From Cylicocyclus nassatus (Eukaryota; Nematoda; Chromadorea; Rhabditida; Strongylidae), in assembly GCA_958299035.1 (NCBI GenBank), contig CATQJL010000112.1, positions 65,751,117 to 65,815,116 on the forward strand: a DNA stretch of 64,000 nt. Direction: 5' to 3'. Of this stretch, positions 31,455-42,377 are shown piece by piece. The position numbers and the translations under genes are program-made. The stretch's first letter is position 1; the number at the start of each line of letters is the position of its first letter. Below the pieces are notes generated by a model. It had not been told where the DNA came from, made no database searches, and saw only the letters and a program-made list of their open reading frames with translations.

Positions 31455-31690
31455 CCTGTGATGAGAGCCTTTAGGCTATAAGTTACTCGGTACCCGAGAT
31501 ATGGGAGCCTGTCGGCTTCTCGGTACTCGAGAAAGAGCCTTTAGGCTTTGTCGCTTGGTCCTCAGATCCTTGGTCCTTTATCAGGTCCTCAGGTCCTTGG
31601 ATCTTCGGTCCTCGCTTGGTACTTAGAGCTCTCGGTGGTTCAGTGGCCGCCGGCTAGCAGAGGTGAGTGACCGACAATGGCGAGATCGGC
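31455..31690. promoter_or_regulatory. Helitron 5' untranslated region (inferred)
   Basis: Lies between the minus-direction TATA box and ORF1 ATG. Contains short repeated pieces GAGCCTTTAGGCT and TCCTTGGTCCT and a TCTCGGTACTCGAGA palindrome. No ORF. Confidence 0.4.
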
Positions 31691-31856
31691 CGCCTTATAT
31701 ACCCCTCGAAAAGGGGCGGGGCCGGCTGTGATTGGTCACACCAACTCGGAAGGGGCGGATAGTTTTTGTATGGGAAGCCTATGCTTAACCACACGAAGTG
31801 GACCGCCCACTTTGGACCGCCCCTTGCCCCGCCCCCTTGGAGGGGTATATAAGGCG
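31691..31856. promoter_or_regulatory. Symmetric bidirectional promoter: two TATA boxes, GC boxes, CCAAT box
   Basis: CGCCTTATATACCCCTC (31,691-31,707) and its inverted copy GAGGGGTATATAAGGCG (31,840-31,856) place a TATATAAGG box facing outward on each strand, about 145 bp apart. Between them lie several GGGGCGG/CCGCCCC boxes on both sides and a CCAAT box (ATTGG at 31,731-31,735). The minus TATA would drive Helitron ORF1. The plus TATA would drive transcription into the 35-bp hairpin array. This architecture is unusual for a nematode transposon. Function is inferred from motifs only. Confidence 0.6.
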
Positions 31857-31904
31857 AGGCGTCGCGGCACCGGTCATTTCCGCTGGCTGCTTCGTGCCGG
31901 ACGG

Positions 31905-32575
31905 TTGCCTCACTCGGAGGACAGCCATCGGATGCCTCACTCGGAGGACAGCCATCGGATGCGTCACTCGGAGGACAACCATCGGATGCCTCACTCAGAG
32001 GACAACCATCGGTTGTTAGGAGACAACCACTCGGTTGTTCTCCTCCATTCGGAGGAGACAACCACTCGGTTGTTCTCCTCCATTCGGAGGAGACAACCAC
32101 TCGGTTGTTCTCCTCCATTCGGAGGAGACAACCACTCGGTTGTTCTCCTCCATTCGGAGGAGACAACCACTCGGTTGTTCTCCTCCATTCGGAGGAGACA
32201 ACCACTCGGTTGTTCTCCTCCATTCGGAGGAGACAACCACTCGGTTGTTCTCCTCCATTCGGAGGAGACAACCACTCGGTTGTTCTCCTCCATTCGGAGG
32301 AGACAACCACTCGGTTGTTCTCCTCCATTCGGAGGAGACAACCACTCGGTTGTTCTCCTCCATTCGGAGGAGACAACCACTCGGTTGTTCTCCTCCATTC
32401 GGAGGAGACAACCACTCGGTTGTTCTCCTCCATTCGGAGGAGACAACCACTCGGTTGTTCTCCTCCATTCGGAGGAGACAACCACTCGGTTGTTCTCCTC
32501 CATTCGGAGGAGACAACCACTCGGTTGTTCTCCTCCATTCGGAGGAGACAACCACTCGGTTGTGAGGACAACCAT
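31905..32575. repeat. 35-bp hairpin minisatellite, about 16 perfect copies plus variant units
   Basis: The unit alternates GGTTGTTCTCCTCC, ATTC, GGAGGAGACAACC and ACTC. So each unit is a stem of about 13 bp, and the array can fold in two registers with ATTC or ACTC loops. Variant units at 31,905-32,010 (GGACAGCCATCGGATGCCTC) match, in reverse complement, the 26-bp array on the other side of the Helitron. It is open in all frames on both strands, giving artefactual ORFs up to 378 codons. Confidence 0.95.
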
Positions 32576-33340
32576 CGGTTGCCGCTGTCGGACAACCGAG
32601 GTTGTAACAAAAATTGAACCACCGGCTCAACACCTCCGTCGAGGTGAGCCATTCGGCCACCTCAGTCGAGGCGGAACCCGCGGTTCACTCGGCGAAAACG
32701 CACGGATATATCAACACTCGGTGAAACCGGAATTTTTACAGAAAAATCAAAAATGCTTGTATCTCGTTTCAGAGACATCCTGGGACCTTGCGTCAAAAAC
32801 ACGTATATGCTAACTTTTGATGGCCAATCCAGCGGTGCTACTCAAATATTTTTTCTCCTTCTCATTCGAAGACGCCATCATGATTTCCTCCCAAAAAATT
32901 TAAAAAATTCTGAAAGAACTGTCTTTTCCCGAAAATATTTATGGTATGTTGACCCATATATAGAATGTGTGCATGCAAAATTTCAACAATCTAGTCTAGC
33001 TCTATTAGAACCTGATCTAAAAGAGTGTTTCATAAATAAAACATTTTTCAGAATTGTTTGAACCTCGTCAAAAAATTAAAATTGTTGTGAATTTATAGAG
33101 ATCACTGTACTCTTTCAATGCGTTTGATCGTGATCCTTAGCATTCGAATTATTTCAGGAAGGCTGTTTTTTAATTAGCGCACTCGCTCCTTACCGAAATC
33201 CGGTCTCAGATGACAAGAGAAATATTTTGATGCAGGGTTGAGGATGAGAGATAAAGATTGCCTCATTTAAATCAGCTTAACCAAGTACCAACTTACACCT
33301 TTCTAGTCCGAGGTTCTAAACAAATAAAGTATTGGATATT
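32576..33340. other. Probable Helitron 5' side and unique sequence, no gene
   Basis: GC-rich to about 32,710 with a CACCTC-CGTC-GAGGTG hairpin (32,629-32,644), then AT-rich. The 102-codon ORF at 32,753-33,061 has no recognised motif. The exact Helitron 5' end was not found. Confidence 0.4.
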
Positions 33341-33357
33341 CTCGCAAACAATTACTA

Positions 33358-33856
33358 CATTCGTAATCAGCATGCTCAGTTCCCCATTGTGCTAACTCCC
33401 AGCCCCGTAGCTCAAACTTTGCAAAAAATCGATAAAATCGATAAAAGTAATGCACGGTTTTGAAAACTAATATTGTATTCGTAATCAGCATGCTCGATTA
33501 CCCCCCTGTGCAAAATCCCAGCCCCGTAGCTCAAACTTTGCAAAAAATCGATAAAATCGATAAAAGTAATGCACGGTTTCGAAAACTAATATTGTATTCG
33601 TAATCAGCATGCTCGATTACCCCCTGTGCCAAATCCCAGCCCCCTAGCTCAAATTTTGCAAAAAATCGATAAAATCGATATCGATCGATGACGAAAAGTA
33701 GCCTATGACACCCGCCGGGGCCCGAAGTGTATGTGTGCCAAGTTTGATCCGGATCGGTTCAGAAATGGAATTTTCTATTCGGAACATACGTACATACAGA
33801 CAGACAGACAGACAGACAGACATACAGACAAACAGACATTCAGCTTTATATATAAG
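33358..33856. mobile_element. Family H element, half copy, with 119-bp tandem units and GACA microsatellite
   Basis: About three tandem units marked by GCATGCTCGATTACCCCC and AAAAATCGATAAAATCGAT. The core GACACCCGCCGGGGCCCGA follows, then a CAGACAGACA microsatellite and the end CATTCAGCTTTATATATAAG. Fuller copies are at 42,378-43,570 and 62,347-63,185. The layout (tandem units, GTCY-type microsatellite, fixed end) resembles mini-me/Helentron-associated elements; that class assignment is inference. Confidence 0.75.
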
Positions 33857-34788
33857 ATGGTAAGGTCAGCGATGATAAAAACGCTGTGAACGTATTCTTT
33901 ATATCATTAGGTAGTGCCCGTGATCGATTTAGCAAATGTGTTGAATTATAAGATTGTTAAAAGATAGATGAAATGGACGCAAACATCGTGTTGCTCATGG
34001 CTCTCGAGGGCGGTATTGAACTGATTTGGGTGAGGTTTAAGGGCATAATTGGAATGTAGAGCTTATTTAGGGCTAGTTACAGTATGCCGCGGGGGACATC
34101 CGGAGCACAAAATGGGAGGGCTCCGGAGAACGAGTGGCAAACCCCCGCTGAGGAGACCTCGCCCCCTACCCCTCATTTCACCCTTCGGAGGTATCCCATC
34201 GACTGTCTGAGTAGAAAATAAGGCTTGCACTTTTTCTTATCACATTTGTCTTGTTCGCCACTCTGACTGGAGAAGTGGAAACAGATAAACTTGCTGCTAC
34301 AAGAGTACACTAAACCCAGATACTTAACAAGCCATTACAACTGATGCATATTATCTCAACAATTGAAAGCCATCCGCTAGTACTTCGCATATTTTTCATG
34401 TCTAAAAGTTCGGTAAAGTTCATCCTATTCGCATATCAAGTGGCGCATTTCCAAGCGACCCATCCTATCCATGGCTTCATGGATGAAGTCATTGACTATG
34501 TGCAGTGAAACCTCTCTAAAAAATGAAATTCGTAAACAACTGGAAAAAATTTTCAAGAAAAAACTTGCGCAGTTGTGACCTTCAAATAAGTCGGTTGCAA
34601 AGAGGACGATATTTGGGGCACTCAGGATAGTCCGTAAGCCAAGCAGAAGTTTAGTATCTTTCGATAGGAATGTCTCAAAAATCCCAGATGGGGTTCAGCC
34701 ACGTACGCGAAAAGTTCAGATCACAAAAACAAACTTGAGCCCAAACCCGTCGTTCGATAATCTGGCTGCTTTCCTATACAGACTAAAA
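33857..34788. other. No gene; includes a family G element copy near 34,080-34,222
   Basis: Element copy begins CTAGTTACAGTATGCCGCGG and ends CCCATCGACTGTCTGAGTAG. The remaining sequence shows no supported gene. Confidence 0.5.
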
Positions 34789-34794
34789 TTACGG

Positions 34795-35150
34795 CCCAAA
34801 TCCGCAGGCTAGAACAGTGCCTGAACTGCTCTTCGTAAAGCTCACGTACGAATTTGAAAATCTGATTTTCTTTGGATCTGTTGCGTTAAGAGTTGTGAAG
34901 CTCGCGGTCAATGGAACGAAGCTTTCAAACCAAAGTTCATTTCGGTGTCTGCGTGTTCGAACAATAGGAACAGTTTGCAAAACTTGACCATAATCTCTTT
35001 ACACTTGGGGCGGTATGTATCAATCCCGTTCGGGTAAGTGTTCCCAAACAGATCGCCGTAATCCAAGGTGAAGATGTTGATCTTCAGGGAGGAACGATGC
35101 ACATTGGAGAATTGCATTTACCAGGGCTTGGAAATAAGGAAAATCTTTCA
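34795..35150 (-). pseudogene. Coding-like remnant, unidentified, with frame breaks
   Basis: Minus-strand sequence after a TATTACAG acceptor (about 35,169) reads NKMLQVKDFPYFQALVNA... then stops. In an adjacent frame it continues as IFTLDYGDLFGNTYP, and later as NELWFESFVPL to a stop near 34,795. The amino-acid texture is protein-like in successive frames, which suggests a decayed gene. I cannot name the family. Confidence 0.25.
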
Positions 35151-35169
35151 CTTGAAGCATCTTATTCGG

Positions 35170-36105
35170 AGGCTGTAATATGTGTGACTTAATTAATATG
35201 TTCGTTCATAAGAACTTCGTTTTCTGTCTATTTCTTTTCATTTATGGATTAATCTTTTAATGATCCGTTTTGGCGCGGAACCAAGTAATAAAGTTCTGGA
35301 GCCTTCGACCTCGAAAAAGCGAAGGAAGTGAACAATTTTATGTGTGCTCTGTGTATTACTCTATTTTCCGGTGTGTATAAACTGCACTTTTTCAGATTTT
35401 CAAACGAGTTGCTCAGTCGCTTCACTGTGTTTCGAGAGGTCCTTATGCCGCACGATTCCTTCAGTCAATATGTTGCACGGTATAGGGTCCTTTGGTTGCG
35501 AGGTCCTTTAATGTTTTCGGGCTGGTCGGTATAAGCTAGGATCACCTCGCAGCTTATACACCTGAAAATAGGGTAATCGTAACGTATGAATCTCATACGT
35601 TGATCTGAATTAAGTTGAAAAAACTCACGTTCTACTGTGATAAAGTTTTTTACTGCGGTGGTCTTGTAATTAGTAATTGAATGTTAGTTTAGGTGCCGAT
35701 CAAAGTAAGGCTCAATTTGCTCCTCACTCATTTTTGATCTAACTCAAATCTAAGCATCTTCTTGTGCTCAAGTCCGAGTTCACAGCCGGAAGGAAAGTAC
35801 GAATACGCGAATAGAATAGAATACGTTGAAGTAGAACAGAAAGGCGCGAACAGAACGGTATATGTGCGATTAGCTTAGGTGAGGCGCAGGCTTTTTCCAA
35901 TGTACACCATGTGGCGTTTTGTTTGAAAATATGCCAAACGTTTACTGGAGCAGCTTTTACAACGCCGCGCACCTGTTGTTTGCAATTGCAGTCAATTGCA
36001 ATGAGACCTTAGTGGGTGGTCCAATCTAATACCGCAGTCGCTGCACTAAAGCGAGGTCAAAAAAGCGGATTCTTTTTTGTTCGGTCAAAAAGATCCCGAG
36101 AACAT
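35170..36105. other. No gene recognised
   Basis: Unique-looking AT-rich sequence. Short ORFs at 35,328-35,534 (+) and 35,739-35,972 (-) have no motif. Confidence 0.4.
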
Positions 36106-36109
36106 TGTC

Positions 36110-36440
36110 AATTATACTTTGGACCGAATCGAGTTCGATTATTCAAATAAATCATTCGAATGCGAATGATTCGAAAATTCGAACATCCGAAAATCTGAGA
36201 TTTTAAATAATATTCGATAGTCAAATATTCGAAATTTTTCATTTTCGAATATTACTCGAAACTCGAATATTCGAAAATATCAATTTTCAGATTTTATTCG
36301 ATAGTCGAATATTCGATTGTCATTGATTCAGCCATTCGTTTCTTCTCGATTATCCGAATATTTGATGAATACCGAACATTCGAAAATTCGATAAGAATTT
36401 ACTATTCGAAAATTTGATGAGCATCGAATAAATGGAAATT
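36110..36440. repeat. Degenerate TTCGAA/ATATTCGAAT palindromic repeat cluster 1
   Basis: About 330 bp of irregularly spaced ATTCGAATATTCGAA-like motifs. A smaller patch lies at 37,260-37,405, and a larger one at 50,885-51,470. Each GAATATTC is its own reverse complement. Confidence 0.8.
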
Positions 36441-37970
36441 CTATGTCTACAATATATACGGGGTGTACCAAGTGTACCTACACACTGTTCGATCGCTAAT
36501 GTCTCTCACGAAGTCTTTTGCCAACCTTTGGGTAATATCCTGGAGAGATGGCTTTAGCTTATATATACAGCAAGCAAATCACCCATGCCTTTTTTTGTTG
36601 TGTTATCACCGTAAAAGCTTCCACCATTCAAAACAATTGCAAAATAGGACGAGAGAATCCCCCCAAACAATCTAATTGTGTAGCAGAGTTTTACGTATGC
36701 TAATTCTGCTAAGCACGAGTTTTCAAGCTTTTTAAATGTGTAATCACGTTTTGAAAGGCAATCAAAAACATTTGTCACGGTGTATCTGGCATAAGTTGTA
36801 AAGAAACTATTACGGTTGAGTTCAAATTCTACTTATTGTAAGTGTCTTTGGAAGTCCAATGTAAGACTTTCGGTCTTTTTGATTCCCTTTTCTGAGGAAA
36901 CGGCTCCTGATGTCTCAAAACCCTCTTCATTTTTCTACGGTAACTTTATAAACGTGAAAAGCAATAGATAAATCGCTCCATACCGTAAGTCTAAGTTGAT
37001 GTCACACACAGATCTACGTACTGTTGAGGCCTCTGTACATTAATCCACAACTTTCAAGGAGGTTTAGTCTTTCTCAGGGTTCGGGAATTCTTTTTACAAC
37101 GGTCACAGGAGTGCATTTAACGTTTTAAGTCTCTTCACGTCATTACTAAACCGTATCTTCATCGTAAATTTTAGCATGAAAAAGTGTCCTTTCTTGATAT
37201 TTACATGAAACAGTTTATGTTAGATGCCTTAGTCTCTCACAGGCAGTCTCACTGACATAAATTATGCGAATATGTAGTATTTGAAAATCAAATGACATTC
37301 GAAAATCAAATTGTATTCAAGAGCTATTCGATGTTTGAATATCGATAGTCGAATATTTGAAGTTTCCATTTCTTGAATATTATTCGATATTCGAATATTC
37401 GAAAAAAAATTTTGAATTCTATAAATATACTATGAACTCTTTTGAGTTGCTAAATAATCTGCGAATATTTTTTATTTTTCCATCGTTAAATTATATGCCT
37501 GTCGATTGTCATAAGGGAGCATTGATATGTCAAAAAAGACAGATTTGAAAAAGAATGCTGTAAAATTTTCGAGCTTCTTGCTTCTTTACAATAGGGTTCT
37601 TCGCAAGATTTGATATTTCTCTGATAGCCAAGAAACTGCTCAACCCAGTGAAATTAAAATCATGGAAAAAAGTTGACTTGGAAAGAAGTCATGACATTTT
37701 GAATTCAACGATTCAAATCGGACAGAATTATGCAGCAGTCTGATAGAATTTTGTTTAGAAGGATTGCTCAGTGTGCTGATAACATTTATGTTGATTTGCT
37801 TTGACGGCATTTTGTAGTATGCTGTAGGAGCACGGTAAAAAGTAGCTCTTTACGGATATGTTCAAAAACCTGCTTGAGGTGGCTTTTTGATGCGCTGATT
37901 GCAAAAATTATGAGCAATATTTTTGATTGATTATATGAGGCTGCACGTTGCGCCCGGGAAGCACAGCATC
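36441..37970. other. No gene recognised; small TTCGAA patch at 37,260-37,405
   Basis: The ORFs at 36,463-36,675 (+) and 36,554-36,778 (-) overlap and have no motif. The rest is AT-rich without supported features. Confidence 0.4.
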
Positions 37971-38016
37971 TTGAAGGCGGTGTTCGGGCAAAAGCTGATT
38001 TTGAGATTTTGTGCTC

Positions 38017-38747
38017 AGGGTGCCTTCATTCCTCGTCGGCAGCCGCCCCTGCAGCTCGTAGCAGCCGCCAGCAGCCCATAGCAGCCCGTAGCCACCTTGG
38101 CCGCTTTTGTTGTAGAAGCACGATTCAGCAGAATACTACTTTGGTGCTCCTGCCTACGCTTTTTATCTTCTATGCTTTTTCTTCTGTTACCGCTAGCGGG
38201 TAGTTCGACCTTACATATTTGTGTCCATTCCATTAATTGTCGCCGTACGGTCATCCTGTTGAACTAGTTCGCAGAAGTGTCTTTCCGGTGTGATTCCCTC
38301 CAACTTTGGATATGTCCAGTTCCTGCAGGTGTGCAATTTGTTAACTTTTTGAGCATGTTTTCGCTTCAATCTTCTTTTTGGCTATCGGTGCATATTTGTT
38401 TTGCATTCTACTATTTCGCGGGGTGGGTTCTTCTGACTTTGACAATGGCTCACAATCGTTTTATGCAAAACATTGCAAAAGTGAAATATGAGCACCGACA
38501 GATGCAATGTGCAGCAACAGAACAATGAGCATAAATGTAATATGTGTGATTGAACTACACACTGGCGGCAACAAAAGAAAAAGCGCGTGGAAGATGAAAA
38601 GCGTAGGCAGGAGCACTCAAAGTAGGAAGATTTTGATAATTTTGCACCTCTATGACAAAGGCTACCAGCGGCGGCTACGAGCTACTACGGGCTGCTATGG
38701 GTCGACGGCTGTTAGCAGCGGCTCCCGACGTGGTATGAAGGCACCCT
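38017..38747. mobile_element. Nested 731-bp TIR element
   Basis: Ends AGGGTGCCTTCATTCCTCG and its complement, with arms about 90 bp long built of CAGC-rich sequence (GTAGCAGCCGCCAGCAGCCC). The interior has an 83-codon hydrophobic ORF (38,277-38,528) of no known family. It sits inside the family A element. Confidence 0.75.
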
Positions 38748-39095
38748 AACCTGCGCCCATGTGGTATGCTGAATCCAAAAATTCACATTGAAGAGCGCAA
38801 AAAAAACGGCGAAAAGGGCTCTGCGCAGAAGGGAAATTAGCAAGTGGGCGGGATTCTCCCCACTGTGATTTTACGCTCCCAACTTCCGGAGCATTTTTCT
38901 CTGTTCCGATTTCACGTCATGCGTCCGCACTTGGCCCGGTGGCAATGTCGGGGCGTCTAGCGGAATCGAAAAGATCTCTCCGGAAGCTGGGAGCGTGAAT
39001 TTAAAGTAGGGAAAACTCCACCTAGAGGCTAATCTCTCTCCTGCGGTAGAATCCTTCTTCGCGTTTTCGTGCTTCCAATGTGCATTTTCGAACTC

Positions 39096-39538
39096 ACAAG
39101 GGAATGGTCAGAAGTCGAAGTGGCCAATCCAAACAAGCTGCACACCATTCGATGCAGCATGGAATGCTGATTTCAAATCTGCCTTCCATACCTGCAGAGC
39201 GTCTTTGTAGGCGAAGTTATGAGCAGCTTTACTGCGAAAAAAATTGTGAGATTAGGCACACTATTGCCCTTTTAGCTCACCTTTGAGTACGGGCCATATG
39301 AAGAGACCTTGTTACATGTTTTGATCCAACACTGAGCCGAAAATGGCTCTGTACGGCCAAGTTTGACCTTTACACGCACAATTTCTTAGCAAAATAATGA
39401 CCTTTAACGGCTTATAATTCCATCTACAAAAGCGCTCTGCAGATAAGGAAAGCATACTTAGAGTCAGCGTTTTATGGTGCATCTAACGATATGTAATTTG
39501 CTCGAATTGGCCACTTCGATTTCTGACCATTCCCTTGT
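39096..39538. mobile_element. Nested 443-bp TIR element
   Basis: 33-bp inverted ends starting ACAAGGGAATGGTCAGAAGT (39,096-39,128 and 39,506-39,538), flanked by TCA on both sides. Non-coding, inside the family A element. Confidence 0.75.
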
Positions 39539-39606
39539 CAGTAGCGAACAGGCCCGGGTGAGTACAAATTCTCGAAATCGACTTCTTGCCCGGATACTGC
39601 CTTTAA

Positions 39607-40849
39607 TGGTGACTCGCCAGTAAGATCTTTTGTAGCGGAACAAACTGCGGGAATGTGTATACTATCTAACAGATTACACCTAAAAAGACTAGAAAACAGG
39701 GAGTAATCCCGAAAATGATAGCTTCTGATCTTATCGCGAGGTAGCTATATACTCGGCGATGCGTTCATTTGCTTGGCACATTACAGAGATTTGGTAGGAG
39801 AACATAGCACATAGCGAAATAGTTATACATAGTAAGCATAATATGCATATGTTAAGTGGACGCGTTTTCGCGATGGTATAGCGCAGCATATATTGTACAC
39901 AAAAAACTCTACTAGTACCTTTCAGTAGAGCTGTGTTGATACATTACCTCGACAGAAAGTTATCTAGATGTTTTCTAATATTGTGAGAGCGACTGCTATA
40001 TTTCGGAGGGTCCTCGATAATTTTCAGCAGCTTAAAACCCTGCTTTGACATTAGTACCTTGGTTGGCAGCTATTTTGAATACTTGAGTTGTTTTGCCTCG
40101 ATCTGGGTTTTTAATTGTATCATGTAGACGGGTTTTTGTAAAGGACAACTCAGTGCTTTCCACATAAGAAGGCTTTCCGTAGGCAACATTCAAAAGCTTC
40201 TTGGTGTCTTAGCACTCAACGGAGGCAAAAACCCTTTGATGTGAAGGGGAAAACAGTTGTCAAATTTTGGAGAAATCGACATCTACTAAAAATGTTTACC
40301 GTAACCGTTAGAAGCTATCTTGCTAATTGGGTATGATTCTTGCAGTTGGCAGGTCGGATAACCTCTTTGAACAAATTTTCCAGAGAAATAAAGCACTTGG
40401 CTTTTTCCGGTTCCTCGTTCCAAAGCTCGTCGCGGGTTCTGGCTGAAAATTTATGTCTTTGGATTGAGCGCAAACTTCACTCACAGTGGCTTTCGGCCGC
40501 TTTTACGAGAAGCTTAGTTAGTTAGTTAGTTGCTTAGCTACTTAGCATCAAAAAGTCACAGTAAAGACATGGAAGTTGAAAATCCGGTTAAAGAATCGCA
40601 CTGTGGAGCAACTGATAGATAATTGCGTTTTACAAAAGGCGATTAAACTTTCAACGTTTGGAATCCTAGGCATTTATCAAATGATCGTGTAGGAAATGTC
40701 CACATAAGAGTAAGAGTAAACCTACAAATCTCTATGAGACTGCAAAGTTGGCTTAGGCTTGCGCGGGCATTACTAGCCGTAGTTTTTGACAAGAATAATT
40801 ACTAGCAGAAGCTATGATGCTCAGAATCGTTAGATATTCTTTACACCGA
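39607..40849. other. No gene recognised
   Basis: AT-rich stretch with a TTAG tetranucleotide run near 40,515-40,535. No exon chain found. Confidence 0.4.
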
Positions 40850-41275
40850 TCAAGTAGTTTCGTCAAAGCATAATGCAATGGGAATAAGTTTTGCACGTTG
40901 AAGCAAATCCAATGCGTTCTGTACCAAACAAAAAATAACACGCTCGTTCATTTCAGCAATTGGTCCACAAGATATGCATATATGATAAACTCTGCACGTC
41001 ATTATGTTGATATGCCTTGATTGCATGGAGAAGGCAAATCTCTCAGCTTTAGCAGATTTTTTGATGTGACCTTTATCATTCCACAAAATCGGTTTTGCAT
41101 CATATTTTTCTTTACAGGATCCATAATCGGCAATAATCAAAATCGTATCAGACTTTTTTGTATGGTGTTTGCGATCGTAATCATTTGTAAGTGATCGTTT
41201 GGATATCCATTACCAAAATGCGTTCGCAGTCATTCTCCAAGCATTTACATACGGTTAAACTCTTTGAACAGCGAA
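40850..41275 (-). CDS. Possible ZP-domain (cuticlin-like) gene fragment
   Basis: Two minus-strand blocks, about 41,275-41,214 and 41,152-40,850, join in phase 0 across a 61-bp intron (GTAATG donor, AAAAAAG acceptor). The translation reads CSKSLTVCKCLENDCERIL, then SDTILIIADYGSCKEK, then AERFAFSMQSRHINIMTCRV and YHICISCGP. The pattern Cys, 'D.GSC', then 'A..F.F', 'C.V...C...C' is that of the C-terminal half of a zona pellucida domain, used in nematode cuticlins and apical matrix proteins. No signal peptide, N-terminal half or transmembrane tail was found, so it is either partial or decayed. A further splice donor may follow at TTTTGTTTG|GTACAG. The call is from pattern alone. Confidence 0.4.
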
Positions 41276-41548
41276 TTCGTTATTTTATACGTCATTAAAA
41301 TTGAACGATCCCTTAGCCAGCACAACTTAGTTTTTATGGTCGCAATTTCCAGCATTTCGCACAAAAAGCTTCAGTTTTTTCGACATTTTGATAAAGTTAT
41401 ATATTCTTTTCTTCTTATCCACTTGCCATTACATCTCCTACAACATGTCGTAGATCAAGAACAGTTGATGGTTTTGTAGCTGTCCACAATGTGTGGAAAA
41501 CCCAGTCAATAGCAAGCTTATGCCTTATATACTTCAGGAACTAAATTT

Positions 41549-41734
41549 TCAAGATGTTTCATTACACCAACTTTTTGCCCACTCATAGTATTCAAAGCCC
41601 GTCAAAGGAGGCTTACGGGAAGCGGGAATTCTTGGGTGTAAAAAGTGAAAGTGATTTGTTTCTGTTGATTCCAGAGTAGAGCCTCGAAAGAAAAGCCAAA
41701 AAAGTATAAACTGAACAAAACTGAGTCGTCGCAT
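41549..41734 (-). CDS. Possible small secreted peptide or first exon, unknown family
   Basis: 61 codons from ATG 41,734 to TGA 41,549. The start MRRLSFVQFILFWLFFRG is a plausible signal peptide. The remainder has one cysteine and ends EWAKSWCNETS with an N-glycosylation-type NET. No relative recognised; it could be chance. Confidence 0.25.
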   Translation of the reverse strand: MRRLSFVQFILFWLFFRGSTLESTETNHFHFLHPRIPASRKPPLTGFEYYEWAKSWCNETS

Positions 41735-42377
41735 CCAGTAAAAATCTCATCTCGTAAAAAAGCTCAACCAGTAATAAATCCCGCGAGTTTGGCCAAATTT
41801 GCGCCCATCGACCGAACAATTTTCGCAGCCCTCCTTCTAGAACAAAACTTATCCCATCACCACTATCACATAGTTGATACACATATACATCTCAAAGTTT
41901 CATTTCCTCCCCCCCCCCCCCCCTTATACAACTCGTCACCTTATGTAGACGTCACAAGTGCTCATCATTGCATTATCGATTCCATCTTTTGTAAAACCAA
42001 CCATTTCCCGCTCCAATTTGCTCTCGCAAAAAGTGCTCATATTTGAAGGCGATATGTTATGACACTGAAACTGGTGTGCAAATGCGCAATACATAGTCGA
42101 CTATGCCAAAAATCTAATATATAAAGAATCACAAGCGCAATTCAAAAATGTGCACATAGCGGGAAACCTCGTGGCGGTCCCGCAGCGGTAGCCGGAACAT
42201 CTAAAGAAGTTGAGCGCGAGATATCAGTTTTTGAGTGCTTTGATATTCATCTTTGAACTTTGACAATTCTTTTCGAGATTTCTTCCTTTTCTTCCATGGG
42301 TTTCGATGTCTCTTGTTTGCTACTTATTGTTAGTTTACTTGGATGTATGTTTCACTTTTATGCATCGATCTTATATC
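41735..42377. other. No gene recognised
   Basis: Contains a C homopolymer near 41,910-41,923. A 40-codon hydrophobic frame near 42,260-42,380 runs straight into the family H element and is not convincing. Confidence 0.4.

Larger units (their letters stand above)
37971..39606. mobile_element. TTAA-type family A element (copy 3) split by two nested elements
   Basis: Starts TTGAAGGCGGTGTTCGGGC and ends GCCCGGATACTGCCTTTAA, matching the 10,710-11,171 element (one base changed in the left TTAA). The host sequence is interrupted at 38,017-38,747 and at about 39,096-39,538. The host resumes in the expected order between the insertions. Confidence 0.75.

Noticed and set aside
30767..31474. 235-residue plus-strand ORF
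   Set aside because: Antisense shadow of the STPR-coding repeats of Helitron ORF1.
24285..32575. CRISPR-like arrays
   Set aside because: Units are contiguous tandem repeats with no unique spacers, in a eukaryotic Helitron setting.
31677..32813. Long plus- and minus-strand ORFs up to 378 residues
   Set aside because: Pure read-through of the 35-bp hairpin minisatellite, open in all frames.
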